Assembly: GCF_001750285.1 (NCBI RefSeq)
Contig: NZ_MAMP01000024.1
Coordinates: 248,001-312,000, forward strand
Source: Domibacillus iocasae
Lineage (GTDB): Bacteria; Bacillota; Bacilli; Bacillales; Domibacillaceae
Reading direction: 5' to 3'
DNA length: 64,000 bases
Part shown: positions 53,596 to 61,415 of the stretch, piece after piece
How positions within the stretch are numbered: position 1 is the stretch's first letter
Layout of the letters: each line of letters opens with the position of its first letter
Made by a program: the position numbers and the translations under genes
Notes under the pieces: generated by a model
The model's database searches: none
The model's input: only the letters and a program-made list of their open reading frames with translations
What the model was told of the DNA's origin: nothing

Positions 53596-54092
53596 TTAAA
53601 TCCGTCCTTTCTGTTAAACATCCGTATTTTTTTCAAGCGGAGCGCAATCAGCGGCCCTAAAACAGAGCCGGTTACACTGCTGACTAGAAATGCCGGCATA
53701 AACGCAAGAGCCGCTGCTTCCATACCAAGAAATAGATTGGCAATCGGCACGGAAATAAATGAAGCAATGATACCCGTACCAATCATTTCTCCCACCGCAG
53801 CAAACGGCGGCTTCTTCCATTTTTTGTAGGCATATCCAGCGAGCAATGCGCCAATAATACTGCCTGGAAATGCTAATACCGTGCCAAGTCCAAGTAAATT
53901 CCGGACCGCCGCAATTAAAAAGGCAATAACAACTGCAGGTCCCGGTCCAAGCAGAATGGCCGATAACACGTTAATAGCATGCTGCACGGGAAACGCTCTG
54001 GCAGCTCCAGCTGGAAACCATATAAACGCCGCACCCAGCACCCCAATTGCAGCCATCAGGCTCATAGCCGCCATCTTTTTTGATGTAAACAA
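53592..54092 (-). CDS. thiW: ThiW family thiazole-precursor transporter (ECF S-component)
   Basis: A 166-residue membrane protein with about five hydrophobic segments, the ThiW family of energy-coupling-factor substrate-binding components thought to import the thiazole moiety. Conserved segments are FPVQHAINVLSAILLGPGPAV and GTGIIASFISVPIA. The TTG at 54092, ten bases after AAGGGG, is preferred because a longer frame runs back into the riboswitch terminator. The ECF energising module must be encoded elsewhere. With ThiM, ThiD and ThiE it makes a salvage operon under TPP control. Confidence 0.82.
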   Translation of the reverse strand: MFTSKKMAAMSLMAAIGVLGAAFIWFPAGAARAFPVQHAINVLSAILLGPGPAVVIAFLIAAVRNLLGLGTVLAFPGSIIGALLAGYAYKKWKKPPFAAVGEMIGTGIIASFISVPIANLFLGMEAAALAFMPAFLVSSVTGSVLGPLIALRLKKIRMFNRKDGFK

Positions 54093-54111
54093 ATAAATTG
54101 CACCCCTTAGC

Positions 54112-54151
54112 GCAAAAAAAAACCGGATCAGCAATACGCTGATCCGGTTTT
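54112..54151 (-). terminator. Terminator of the TPP riboswitch
   Basis: Minus strand AACCGGATCAGC-GTATT-GCTGATCCGGTT followed by TTTTTTT. The 5' arm CCGGATCAG is complementary to CTGATCCGG inside the aptamer, giving an anti-terminator pairing. Confidence 0.92.
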
Positions 54152-54163
54152 TCGTCAGTGATT

Positions 54164-54250
54164 GCTACTTCCCTCCGCCGGCATAATCCGGATCAGGTCG
54201 TTGGAGTTAAGGACAATCCTCTCTCAGCCCGAAGGCACCCCCAGTAGGCT
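54164..54250 (-). ncRNA. TPP riboswitch (THI element)
   Basis: Minus strand aptamer from the P1 strand CTACT (54243-54247) to AGTAG (54165-54169). Core sequences: GGGGGTGCC, GGCTGAGAGAGG, ACCTGATCCGGATTATGCCGGCG and AGGGAAG. It controls thiW-thiM-thiD-thiE; thiamine pyrophosphate should favour termination. Confidence 0.96.
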
Positions 54251-54337
54251 TTTATTGATTTGTCTGTTTTATTTTTGCACAGTCTCATCCAGCTCGTCAA
54301 CCATATGTAAGCAGAATCATTTACTCCAGCATGCAGT

Positions 54338-54363
54338 AAAAAAGGCCGACAATAAGTCGGCCA
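54338..54363 (-). terminator. Terminator after ppiB
   Basis: Minus strand GGCCGAC-TTATT-GTCGGCC followed by TTTTTTA. Confidence 0.9.
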
Positions 54364-54370
54364 TCATATA

Positions 54371-54808
54371 TTACGCGTCGAATACTTCGACTTTTTCCAT
54401 TGTTGCGCCATTTTGCATTGCTTTTACAGCTTCAATACCTGACGTTACTTGTCCGAAAACGGTATGAACCCCATTTAAGTGTGGCTGTGGCTCATGAACG
54501 ATGAAGAATTGGCTGCCGCCCGTATCTTTACCTGCATGCGCCATTGACAGCGATCCTTCTTGGTGGGTGTGCGGATTTCCTTCTGTTTCACATTTAATTG
54601 TGTAGCCGGGTCCGCCCATCCCTGTTCCTGTCGGGTCGCCGCCCTGGCTGACGAAACCAGGAATAACACGGTGGAATACTACACCGTTATAAAATCCTTC
54701 GTTTGCAAGTTTTTCAAAGTTTTCAACTGTGCCCGGTGCTGCTTCCGGGAATAGATCAAATTTAATTTTCGCGCCATCTTTCAGTTGAATATAGCCTTTT
54801 TTAGCCAA
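54371..54808 (-). CDS. ppiB: Peptidyl-prolyl cis-trans isomerase B (cyclophilin)
   Basis: A 145-residue cytoplasmic cyclophilin. Active-site motifs [19 protein letters not shown] and [16 protein letters not shown] are intact; nearly the whole protein matches B. subtilis PpiB (143 residues). The TTG at 54808, eight bases after AAAGGAG, gives the expected N-terminus ([11 protein letters not shown]); upstream ATGs precede the binding site. Confidence 0.93.
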   Translation of the reverse strand: MAKKGYIQLKDGAKIKFDLFPEAAPGTVENFEKLANEGFYNGVVFHRVIPGFVSQGGDPTGTGMGGPGYTIKCETEGNPHTHQEGSLSMAHAGKDTGGSQFFIVHEPQPHLNGVHTVFGQVTSGIEAVKAMQNGATMEKVEVFDA

Positions 54809-54920
54809 AATAATCGCTCCTTTAATTTTAATCATTTTTATCATACCATGCAGTGCCATATTTTAAAACCAGAGTGTCTTGTAGAAATGTTTTCCGCTTT
54901 CATCTGCTCTCGTTTTCTCC

Positions 54921-54926
54921 TATAAT
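54921..54926 (+). promoter_or_regulatory. -10 element of the FtsH-like gene
   Basis: TATAAT 33 bases before the ATG; no convincing -35 hexamer at 17 bases upstream. Confidence 0.4.
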
Positions 54927-54958
54927 AAAGATAGACTAATAAAGGGAGTGTGATATTT

Positions 54959-56656
54959 ATGTTGACACGTCCCGGAGTGTGGTGGAAAGCGGCTATTCTC
55001 TTTTTGCTGCTGGCAGCTGGCGTTTTCTGGTACGTACAGGACGCCAATAAAACGACCGTCATTCCGTTTTCATCAGTAGAATCGATTATTCAAGAAGAAA
55101 GCGGCCGGGTGGTCGGACTTGAGGAACATCCTGATGGTACGCTGCATATCTCCACACAAAATGGCGAATTTACTTCTTATATTTCCCCGGGAAGCAATGC
55201 GGTTGACCGATTGAATGAAACATACAATATCCGCTATGAATATGTGAAAGCGGAAGTGTATGAAAACTGGATCTTAATCGGAATTCTGTTGCTCGCATCC
55301 GGGCTGGGTTTTTATTTTTATCGAAAAAAAGGCGGCATTGGCGTCGCTCATTCAATGAAAAACAGCCTTTCACAGGCACGTCCTCTTCCGGATATTACGC
55401 TTGAAGATGTCGGAGGCTTGTCTGATGAAATGAAAGAAGACATTTTACAGACATTGTCGATTTTAAAAGAAAAAGATCTTTCTACCCGCCTTGGTATCGA
55501 ACCGCCGCGCGGCATCTTGTTATATGGTCCGCCGGGGACAGGTAAAACATTGCTTGCCCAAGCGATTGCTCGTGAAATTGGCGCATCCTTCTTTTCGTCA
55601 AGCGGCTCCGCTTTTACAGAGCTGTTTGTCGGCGTCGGCGCTTCACGCGTGCGAAGCTTGTTTAAAGAAGCACGCAAACAAAAGCCTGCCGTCATCTTTA
55701 TTGATGAAGTCGATGCCCTGGCTGGACGCAGAAAAGCACAAGGCGGCGAAGAAGGAGAAAAAACGCTGACCGAGCTGCTTGTGCAGCTTGACGGCGGCCA
55801 CGACAATGACAGTCTTTTGTTTATCGCTGCCACAAACCGGCGCGATATGCTCGATGAAGCGTTTCTTCGTCCCGGGCGCATTGATTTCTCGTTTCATGTC
55901 ACGCTGCCCGATGCAAAAGGGCGAAAAGAGATTATCGATATTCATGCGAAAGGCAGAAATTTAACCGACAATGCTGCAGCCATGCTTCTTGACTTAGCTG
56001 AATCGACAGTTGGTTTTTCCGGTGCTGAATTGTCCGCCTTATTTGAAACGGCGAGCCGCAGTGCGATTCGAAGCGGCCGTGATACGATTGAGAAAAAAGA
56101 TTTTGATTACGCGCTTGACCGCACAATTCTTGGAACGACAACACGACCGCTGGCAGATCCCGCTACAAAACGTCGTGTGGCCATTCATGAAGCCGGTCAT
56201 GCCCTCGTATCCGCCTTAACAAAGCCTGGCTCGGTCCGTAAAGCGACAATCATTCCGCGTGGGCAGGCACTTGGTTACGTAGCCCCGGTCCCAAAAGAGC
56301 TTCACCTATCGACCGCGAGTGAATTGATCGACCAGGTTGCCATGATTTTGTCGGGCGGTGTCGCAGAACGCCTTTACCTCGGTGAGCATTCTATTGGCGT
56401 GAGCGGTGACGTGCAGCAGGCCAAACAGATTTTAGAGCGCATGGTTGACACCGGTATTTTTCAGGACCGTTTCTCGCTTACATTCCGCCAGTCGGATAAA
56501 GAAACGAAAATGAATGAACTGTTTGAAGTGGCACTTGAACGGTCAGAAATATTAATAAAAGAACATCGCGATGCGTTTGACCGTCTTGTTGAAGATTTAA
56601 TGACGAAAGAAACACTTGATGGTGATGAAGTAGAAGCGCTCATTCATCAAACTTAA
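54959..56656 (+). CDS. FtsH-like membrane AAA+ zinc metalloprotease (short paralogue)
   Basis: A 565-residue protein with the FtsH plan: transmembrane helix at about 8-26, an extracytoplasmic domain of about 75 residues, a second helix at about 105-122, AAA+ domain with Walker A GPPGTGKT (190-197) and Walker B IFIDEVDA, SRH arginines in LRPGRID, then a peptidase domain with HEAGH (410-414) and a candidate third zinc ligand Asp484 (SGDVQQA). Shorter than FtsH proper (about 640) and with little C-terminal tail. The ATG at 54959, ten bases after GGGAG, is used. Terminator on the far side, no operon partner. Target unknown. Confidence 0.82.
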   Translation: MLTRPGVWWKAAILFLLLAAGVFWYVQDANKTTVIPFSSVESIIQEESGRVVGLEEHPDGTLHISTQNGEFTSYISPGSNAVDRLNETYNIRYEYVKAEVYENWILIGILLLASGLGFYFYRKKGGIGVAHSMKNSLSQARPLPDITLEDVGGLSDEMKEDILQTLSILKEKDLSTRLGIEPPRGILLYGPPGTGKTLLAQAIAREIGASFFSSSGSAFTELFVGVGASRVRSLFKEARKQKPAVIFIDEVDALAGRRKAQGGEEGEKTLTELLVQLDGGHDNDSLLFIAATNRRDMLDEAFLRPGRIDFSFHVTLPDAKGRKEIIDIHAKGRNLTDNAAAMLLDLAESTVGFSGAELSALFETASRSAIRSGRDTIEKKDFDYALDRTILGTTTRPLADPATKRRVAIHEAGHALVSALTKPGSVRKATIIPRGQALGYVAPVPKELHLSTASELIDQVAMILSGGVAERLYLGEHSIGVSGDVQQAKQILERMVDTGIFQDRFSLTFRQSDKETKMNELFEVALERSEILIKEHRDAFDRLVEDLMTKETLDGDEVEALIHQT

Positions 56657-56696
56657 AAAGAGAGGTCTCCTGTTATAAAGGAGACCTCTCTTTTTC
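56655..56696. terminator. Bidirectional terminator after the FtsH-like gene
   Basis: AAAGAGAGGTCTCC / GGAGACCTCTCTTT with an 11-base loop, between convergent genes. Confidence 0.9.
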
Positions 56697-57419
56697 TTAC
56701 AGTACTTTGCTTAAAAATGCTTTTGTCCGTTCATGTTGCGGTGCATCAAACAATGCTTTCGGTTCATTTTGCTCAACAATGTAGCCGTTGTCCATAAAAA
56801 TGACCCGATCGCCGACTTCACGGGCAAAACCCATCTCATGTGTAACGACAATCATCGTCATGCCATCTCTCGCCAGCTGCTTCATCACCTCAAGCACTTC
56901 GCCGACCATTTCAGGATCCAAGGCAGATGTCGGCTCATCAAACAACATGACTTTTGGCTCCATCGCAAGTGCGCGGGCAATGGCGACACGCTGTTTTTGG
57001 CCGCCTGATAATGACTCCGGATAAGCAGAGGCTTTTTCGGCTAAACCGACTTTTGCAAGCAGCACGCGGGCTTTTTCTTCCGCTTCCGCTTTTTTCATGC
57101 CGCGTACATTGATCGGTGCAAGTGTAATATTTTCTAAAATAGTTTTATGTGGAAATAAATTAAAGTGCTGAAACACCATGCCGACATCCGTACGCACTTC
57201 ATTAATATTCGTTTTTTTGTCTGTTAAATCTTTACCGTCGATCATAACATGACCGCCATTAATGTTTTCAAGCATATTTAAACAGCGGATAAAGGTTGAT
57301 TTTCCCGACCCAGACGGACCGATCACAACAACCACTTCCTGTGGAGCAACATCGACTGAAATATCTTTAAGCACTTCATTATTACCAAAGGATTTTTTTA
57401 AATTTTTAACGTTGATCAT
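56697..57419 (-). CDS. Polar amino acid ABC transporter ATPase (GlnQ/ArtR-like)
   Basis: A 240-residue ABC ATPase: Walker [11 protein letters not shown]-loop FQHFNLFPH, signature LSGGQKQR, Walker [13 protein letters not shown] and switch His in VTHEM. GlnQ-type, powering import of a polar amino acid. Its start overlaps the permease gene by 14 bases, with AAAGGAG inside that gene. The amino acid is not determinable: glutamine, arginine and cystine systems look alike. Confidence 0.9.
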   Translation of the reverse strand: MINVKNLKKSFGNNEVLKDISVDVAPQEVVVVIGPSGSGKSTFIRCLNMLENINGGHVMIDGKDLTDKKTNINEVRTDVGMVFQHFNLFPHKTILENITLAPINVRGMKKAEAEEKARVLLAKVGLAEKASAYPESLSGGQKQRVAIARALAMEPKVMLFDEPTSALDPEMVGEVLEVMKQLARDGMTMIVVTHEMGFAREVGDRVIFMDNGYIVEQNEPKALFDAPQHERTKAFLSKVL

Positions 57420-58071
57420 CGGTACTCAATCTCCTTTCAACGTAATTCATCAAATAGGTTAATGAAAGCGTCAGCACTAAATAAATAAGGGCGACCGTAA
57501 TGTATGGCTCCCACACACGAATATACTGCCCTGCCGCAGCACGACCCCAATACATAAGCTCCGGCGCGGCTAACACCGAACCGAGCGACGATTCTTTTAA
57601 CAAAACGATAAATTCATTTCCGAGCGGCGGGATGACCCGTTTAACCGCCTGCGGCAAAATAACGAGTTTCATTGCCTGTACACGTGTCATGCCAAGCGAT
57701 CTCGCTGCTTCCATTTGTCCTTTATCGATCGACTGAATACCTGCGCGGAAAATTTCCGCAATATAGGCTGCCGAATTTAATGAAAGGCCAATAACAAGCG
57801 ATACAAGAGGATTTGACGGGGACATAAACATCGGCACAATCCCAAAGTGTATAATTAATAATTGCACGAGCAGAGGCGTACCTCTAAAAATGTTAATATA
57901 AATGTTAAATGGAAGACGAATCCATTTATTAGACGACATTTTGCCAAGAGCTATGATAAGACCTAGAATAAGACCAATCAAAACACCGGCAAGAGAAACG
58001 CCAATGGTAATACCCATCCCTCTTAGGAAGAAAGGCATATAATCGGTTACAATGTCAAAACGAAAATCCAT
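57406..58071 (-). CDS. Polar amino acid ABC transporter permease (HisM family)
   Basis: A 221-residue membrane protein with about five hydrophobic segments and the EAA loop [23 protein letters not shown], which contacts the ATPase. [11 protein letters not shown] is the family N-terminal motif. One permease gene only, so it would act as a homodimer. It lies 64 bases after the binding-protein gene, across a hairpin terminator. Confidence 0.9.
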   Translation of the reverse strand: MDFRFDIVTDYMPFFLRGMGITIGVSLAGVLIGLILGLIIALGKMSSNKWIRLPFNIYINIFRGTPLLVQLLIIHFGIVPMFMSPSNPLVSLVIGLSLNSAAYIAEIFRAGIQSIDKGQMEAARSLGMTRVQAMKLVILPQAVKRVIPPLGNEFIVLLKESSLGSVLAAPELMYWGRAAAGQYIRVWEPYITVALIYLVLTLSLTYLMNYVERRLSTDDQR

Positions 58072-58093
58072 TTTTCCCTCTCCTTTCTTTCAT

Positions 58094-58128
58094 AAAAAAC
58101 GGCTGCCCGGTAAAAAGTGGACAGCCAT
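58094..58128 (-). terminator. Leaky-type terminator between binding protein and permease
   Basis: Minus strand GGCTGTCC / GGGCAGCC stem (one mismatch) followed by GTTTTTTATG, within the 64-base gap. Such hairpins usually raise binding-protein mRNA over permease mRNA. Confidence 0.65.
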
Positions 58129-58135
58129 TTTTTCT

Positions 58136-58951
58136 TTATTGTGCTGCTTGTTTTAATGTTTCCATATCCGGCTCTTCTTCGAACCATTTTTTGTAAATTT
58201 CAGCATACGTTCCATTTTCATAAAGCGTATTTAATGCTTCGTCAAATTCCGGTTTATATTCGCTTCCTTTCGGGAAGGCAATGCCGTAATATTCCGGTGC
58301 AAATTGATCATCTGTAATGGTTTTAACACCGGCATCCGGATTGGATTTTTCATATTCTAACGCCACAGCAATATCTGTTACAACCGCCTCCACATCTCCG
58401 CTCTGAAGTGCCTGGAACATTAATGCTGCTGTTTCGTATTTAGAAATAGAGCTGTTGTTTTGGCCGATAATCGATTCCGCCGCAAACTGGCCGGTTGTCC
58501 CATTTTGAACACCGACTTTTTTTCCTTTTAAATCTTCAGCCGCTGCGATGTTTGTTCCTTCTTTGTAGACAATCATCGTGACCGATTCAAAATATGGAAC
58601 AGAGAAATCATATGTTTCTTTCCGCTCGTCTGTGATCGTAATACCGGACATTCCGATATCAAGCTGGCCGCTTTGAAGGCCCGCAAGCATCGCATCCCAT
58701 CCTGTGTTTTGAATATCTACTTCATAGCCGGCTTCTTCCGCTGCCGCATTGAGCAGATCCACATCAAATCCGGATACTTCTCCTTTATCCATAAATTCAA
58801 ACGGTGCGAATGTCGCTTCGGTACCGACATTTAATACTTTTTTATCTTCAGAGCCAGCTCCACTTTCTTCTTGCCCACCACCGCATGCAGCTAAAAGCAA
58901 TGCACAACTCGCGGCCATCGCAACCGCTGCTTTTTTAAATAAATATGTCAT
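58136..58951 (-). CDS. Polar amino acid-binding lipoprotein
   Basis: A 271-residue solute-binding protein (SBP family 3) with a lipoprotein signal peptide: hydrophobic stretch then lipobox LLAAC with Cys near residue 23, a short Gly/Glu/Ser linker, then FAPFEFMDKGEVSGFDVDL and GMSGITITDERKETYDFS ligand-site motifs. It delivers an amino acid to the permease. The ATG at 58951, eight bases after AAGGGG, is the start. First gene of the three-gene operon. Confidence 0.9.
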   Translation of the reverse strand: MTYLFKKAAVAMAASCALLLAACGGGQEESGAGSEDKKVLNVGTEATFAPFEFMDKGEVSGFDVDLLNAAAEEAGYEVDIQNTGWDAMLAGLQSGQLDIGMSGITITDERKETYDFSVPYFESVTMIVYKEGTNIAAAEDLKGKKVGVQNGTTGQFAAESIIGQNNSSISKYETAALMFQALQSGDVEAVVTDIAVALEYEKSNPDAGVKTITDDQFAPEYYGIAFPKGSEYKPEFDEALNTLYENGTYAEIYKKWFEEEPDMETLKQAAQ

Positions 58952-59163
58952 GGTCAAAACCCCTTATCTTTTTTTGTATAGTAAAATAATAACTCGATCC
59001 TGCATAAATATCAATCATTTTAAAGAAAAAGTTAATTTTTATGCATGATTATTCATTAATATTGCCATTATTTGTTTAAATAATACGTTAAAGTGAATAC
59101 ATTTTGCATAAAGAAGGAATTTCCAGATTAATTCTGAATAAGTGTGTCATAGGAGGATTGAAC

Positions 59164-59531
59164 AATGAATAGATTTGAAAAAGGGCTAAACGTTTTGCGG
59201 AATAAATGGATGAAGGATGGAAAAAACCAGTCGATGACCAGATGAGCGACCCACTTGACTTAGTGATACCAGATTTTAGGCGCTGGATTATTGAAACATA
59301 CGGTGGAATAGACGGACGTTCTCATCTTGACAGGAAAGAATGGGCGCTGATCGTCATTTCATCACTTGTCATCCAAGGAGCACATACGCAGCTTGCCACC
59401 CATATAAACGTGAACTGAACGCCGGCCTGACGAAAGAACAATTCGCGTTATGCATTATTCAGTGTCTTCTGTATAACGGATTTCCCCGTGTCCAGCGGGC
59501 ACTCGTCATTTCAAAAGATACTATCGAATAA
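59164..59531 (+). pseudogene. Frameshifted carboxymuconolactone decarboxylase-like gene
   Basis: A strong AGGAGG precedes ATG at 59164, but the frame ends after 27 codons. The rest of the protein continues in a second frame (from about 59206, to a stop at 59418) and a third (about 59405-59531). Joined, it reads as an AhpD/CMD-family protein: DPLDLVIPDFRRW, then WALIVISSLVIQGAHTQLATHI, then KRELNAGLTKEQFALCIIQCLLYNGFPR. The second break fits loss of one A in an A-run. Either a recent pseudogene or two indel errors. The catalytic CxxC of AhpD is absent. Confidence 0.75.
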
Positions 59532-59562
59532 TAATATAGGCAGTTTCTTTATTATTTTTTTG

Positions 59563-59591
59563 TTGACAATGATTCTCATTCGCTATAAGAT
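59563..59591 (+). promoter_or_regulatory. Sigma-A promoter with Fur box
   Basis: TTGACA (59563-59568), 17-base spacer, TAAGAT (59586-59591). TGACAATGATTCTCA (59564-59578) matches the Fur box TGATAATnATTATCA at 12 of 14 defined positions and overlaps the -35 and spacer, the usual repressing position. Confidence 0.8.
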
Positions 59592-59628
59592 GAAAGTACA
59601 ATAACGACGATGGAAAGAGGGAGACTTC

Positions 59629-60108
59629 ATGAATGGGATGCTTCATGGACTCAAAGACATCCACATGGTCATTGCTAACAGCCGCAAGCTGGGCGGTGCT
59701 GCGGAAGCCGAGTCTATTACACTTTCATCCGGTGAAACATATGCGAATCCGGTCTTTACGAATGTCGATTTGTCACAGGGAAAATATATTTCATTTAGCT
59801 TTGTTGCAGAAAAAGGTGAAAACGTTACAGCACACGTAGATCAAATTGGTGTAATGAAAGGTCTTCGCCATAAATTGATCTGCCAATTGAACAATGAGTC
59901 TGTCCGGGAAATGATGACAGAGGAAACTCTTCGATACTTACGGAAGCTATGTGAAGTAAATGAAGGATTTGTTACAAACTCATTTAAGAAAGAAGCATTG
60001 AAACTCGTACGCGACGTCAGCATCGATGAACTTGAAAAACGGCACGTCGGTTTGCCGTTCGCGATAGAATCAAATGTTGTCTCGATGAATACGAAGAAAT
60101 TTGCTTAA
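59629..60108 (+). CDS. Uncharacterised protein behind a Fur-type promoter
   Basis: A 159-residue soluble protein that I do not recognise. The N-terminal half is predicted beta-rich (ESITLSSGETYANPVFTNVDL, KYISFSFVAEKGENV), the C-terminal half helical and charged (TEETLRYLRKLCEVNEGF, KKEALKLVRDVSIDELEK). Two cysteines, no CxxC, no signal or membrane segment. GAGGGAG precedes the ATG. It has its own promoter with a Fur box and its own terminator, and converges on the encapsulin operon. An iron-starvation role is inferred from the promoter only. Confidence 0.7.
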   Translation: MNGMLHGLKDIHMVIANSRKLGGAAEAESITLSSGETYANPVFTNVDLSQGKYISFSFVAEKGENVTAHVDQIGVMKGLRHKLICQLNNESVREMMTEETLRYLRKLCEVNEGFVTNSFKKEALKLVRDVSIDELEKRHVGLPFAIESNVVSMNTKKFA

Positions 60109-60120
60109 TATGCATATACG

Positions 60121-60143
60121 AGCCTTTTTGAAAGGCTTTTTTT
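60121..60143 (+). terminator. Terminator of the Fur-box gene
   Basis: AGCCTTT-TTG-AAAGGCT followed by TTTTTTTC, 13 bases after the stop codon. Confidence 0.8.
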
Positions 60144-60146
60144 CAT

Positions 60147-60183
60147 GAAAAACAGGAACTCCGCTTATGGGGTTCCTGTTTTA
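60147..60183 (-). terminator. Terminator of the encapsulin operon
   Basis: Minus strand AACAGGAAC / GTTCCTGTT with a 12-base loop followed by TTTCATG, right after the ferredoxin stop codon. Confidence 0.8.
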
Positions 60184-60187
60184 TTTT

Positions 60188-60556
60188 TCACACGTTTATC
60201 ACACTTTGGCAGGCCAAACGAAGCGTTGATGAGCCAAGCTTTTTTTGCTCCGCTTCATTTTTCCCCAATAAATATGAAGTGCCTGAAACGATTTCAACCG
60301 CACACTGGCCGCACGTTCCTTTGCGGCATTTGTACTGAATACCGCACTCTTGTTTAAGTGCAGCATCCAGCAAGGTGGTGCCTGAGGATACAGGGACTGA
60401 ACAGGACGTGTTTCCTTGTCTCAGTTCAACGATGGCCTGTTGTGGCATCTCTGTTTTTTGGCGTTTGACTTCCGCTGAACGGACCGGTGGCTTTTCCGAA
60501 ATAAACCGTGCCTCTTTGCCCGGAATAAGTGAGCCAACTGTCCAATTTTTATTCAT
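60188..60556 (-). CDS. Encapsulin-targeted 2Fe-2S ferredoxin
   Basis: A 122-residue protein. The N-terminus WTVGSLIPG repeats the encapsulin-targeting motif found at the end of the neighbouring cargo protein; a linker follows to about residue 38; the rest is a plant-type 2Fe-2S ferredoxin domain with ligands in CRKGTCGQC (C-x4-C-x2-C) and a distal Cys in RLACQS. It is expected to bind the shell and pass electrons that reduce stored ferric iron for release. The ATG overlaps the end of the encapsulin gene by eight bases, so translation is coupled. The start is set by the targeting motif. Confidence 0.88.
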   Translation of the reverse strand: MNKNWTVGSLIPGKEARFISEKPPVRSAEVKRQKTEMPQQAIVELRQGNTSCSVPVSSGTTLLDAALKQECGIQYKCRKGTCGQCAVEIVSGTSYLLGKNEAEQKKLGSSTLRLACQSVINV

Positions 60557-61403
60557 CGTCTCTAGGATCGGCAAATGTGCAGATCGCAGACGGCCGCTTA
60601 ATGCGGAGTACAGCCGTTTCAAACACACGGAACGGATGATTCATCCCTTCTTCGCCGAGATACGCTGTTTCAAAATCTTCGGAAACTACCAGGTCGAGAT
60701 TGTTGCGTCCTGTATTCACAAGGACACCTGTTTTCCCTTTTAAAACCGGTGACTGGAATACCCCGTCTGTTACGAGTTCACGAACGTGTTCAATTTCAAG
60801 CACATTTGTATCGCGGTGAACCCGGTGCAGCAGTGCGTATAATTCAGGTGACAGCACGAGTGCATATGGACCGTTATGATTCATTTCCATCAGCTTTCCA
60901 CGTGCTTCGACAACATCCTGAAACGCCGTGCCGGATTCATACCAATTACTGATCAAATGTGTCTGGCGCCCTTTTACGTTCATCAGCCCCGGAATATCAA
61001 ACTGCTTGGCACCATGGAAAATCATTTCATCTTCTAAAAGTGCTACGTCGCGCGCTGCATTTGCTGCTGCGGAGAAGTCCATCGGTATATCAAGGGCTTT
61101 CGCCTGCTCAATGTCACGCCAATACAAAACAAAATCTTTGTAAAGCATTGGAATCGTATAATTTACACGCTTCGCAGATTCAATTTCCGTATCAAATGAC
61201 CCTTGCAAATCCATATGGGCAGCGCTTTTTTCAGCAAAAATGTCAGTGTGAATGCTTTGAACACCGCGCCCAAGCGGACCATACAATTCAATAAACCTAC
61301 GTCCGGTTAATTGTTTTTTTGCTGCTTCAATAATAATTTGATCAAGCTCATCAAAATCACCCGCCGACAGCGGTGCATCTGGATATAAGTGTACTTTGCT
61401 CAT
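60549..61403 (-). CDS. Encapsulin shell protein (family 1, linocin/CFP29 type)
   Basis: A 284-residue HK97-fold shell protein that self-assembles into a closed nanocompartment. Family features: N-terminal helix MSKVHLYPDAPLSAGDFDELD, LTGRRFIELYGPLGRGVQSI, the E-loop region FDTEIESAKRVNYTIPML, and the axial-domain segment near residues 130-230. Slightly longer than the T=1 Thermotoga form, which fits the large T=4 shells reported for IMEF systems. It begins 12 bases after the cargo gene with AGGGGG. Confidence 0.93.
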   Translation of the reverse strand: MSKVHLYPDAPLSAGDFDELDQIIIEAAKKQLTGRRFIELYGPLGRGVQSIHTDIFAEKSAAHMDLQGSFDTEIESAKRVNYTIPMLYKDFVLYWRDIEQAKALDIPMDFSAAANAARDVALLEDEMIFHGAKQFDIPGLMNVKGRQTHLISNWYESGTAFQDVVEARGKLMEMNHNGPYALVLSPELYALLHRVHRDTNVLEIEHVRELVTDGVFQSPVLKGKTGVLVNTGRNNLDLVVSEDFETAYLGEEGMNHPFRVFETAVLRIKRPSAICTFADPRDDE

Positions 61404-61415
61404 GAACTATTCCCC

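Noticed and set aside
59164-59531. Programmed frameshifting in the CMD-like gene
   Set aside because: Two separate shifts would be needed and neither site has a slippery heptamer with a downstream structure; decay or sequencing indels are simpler.
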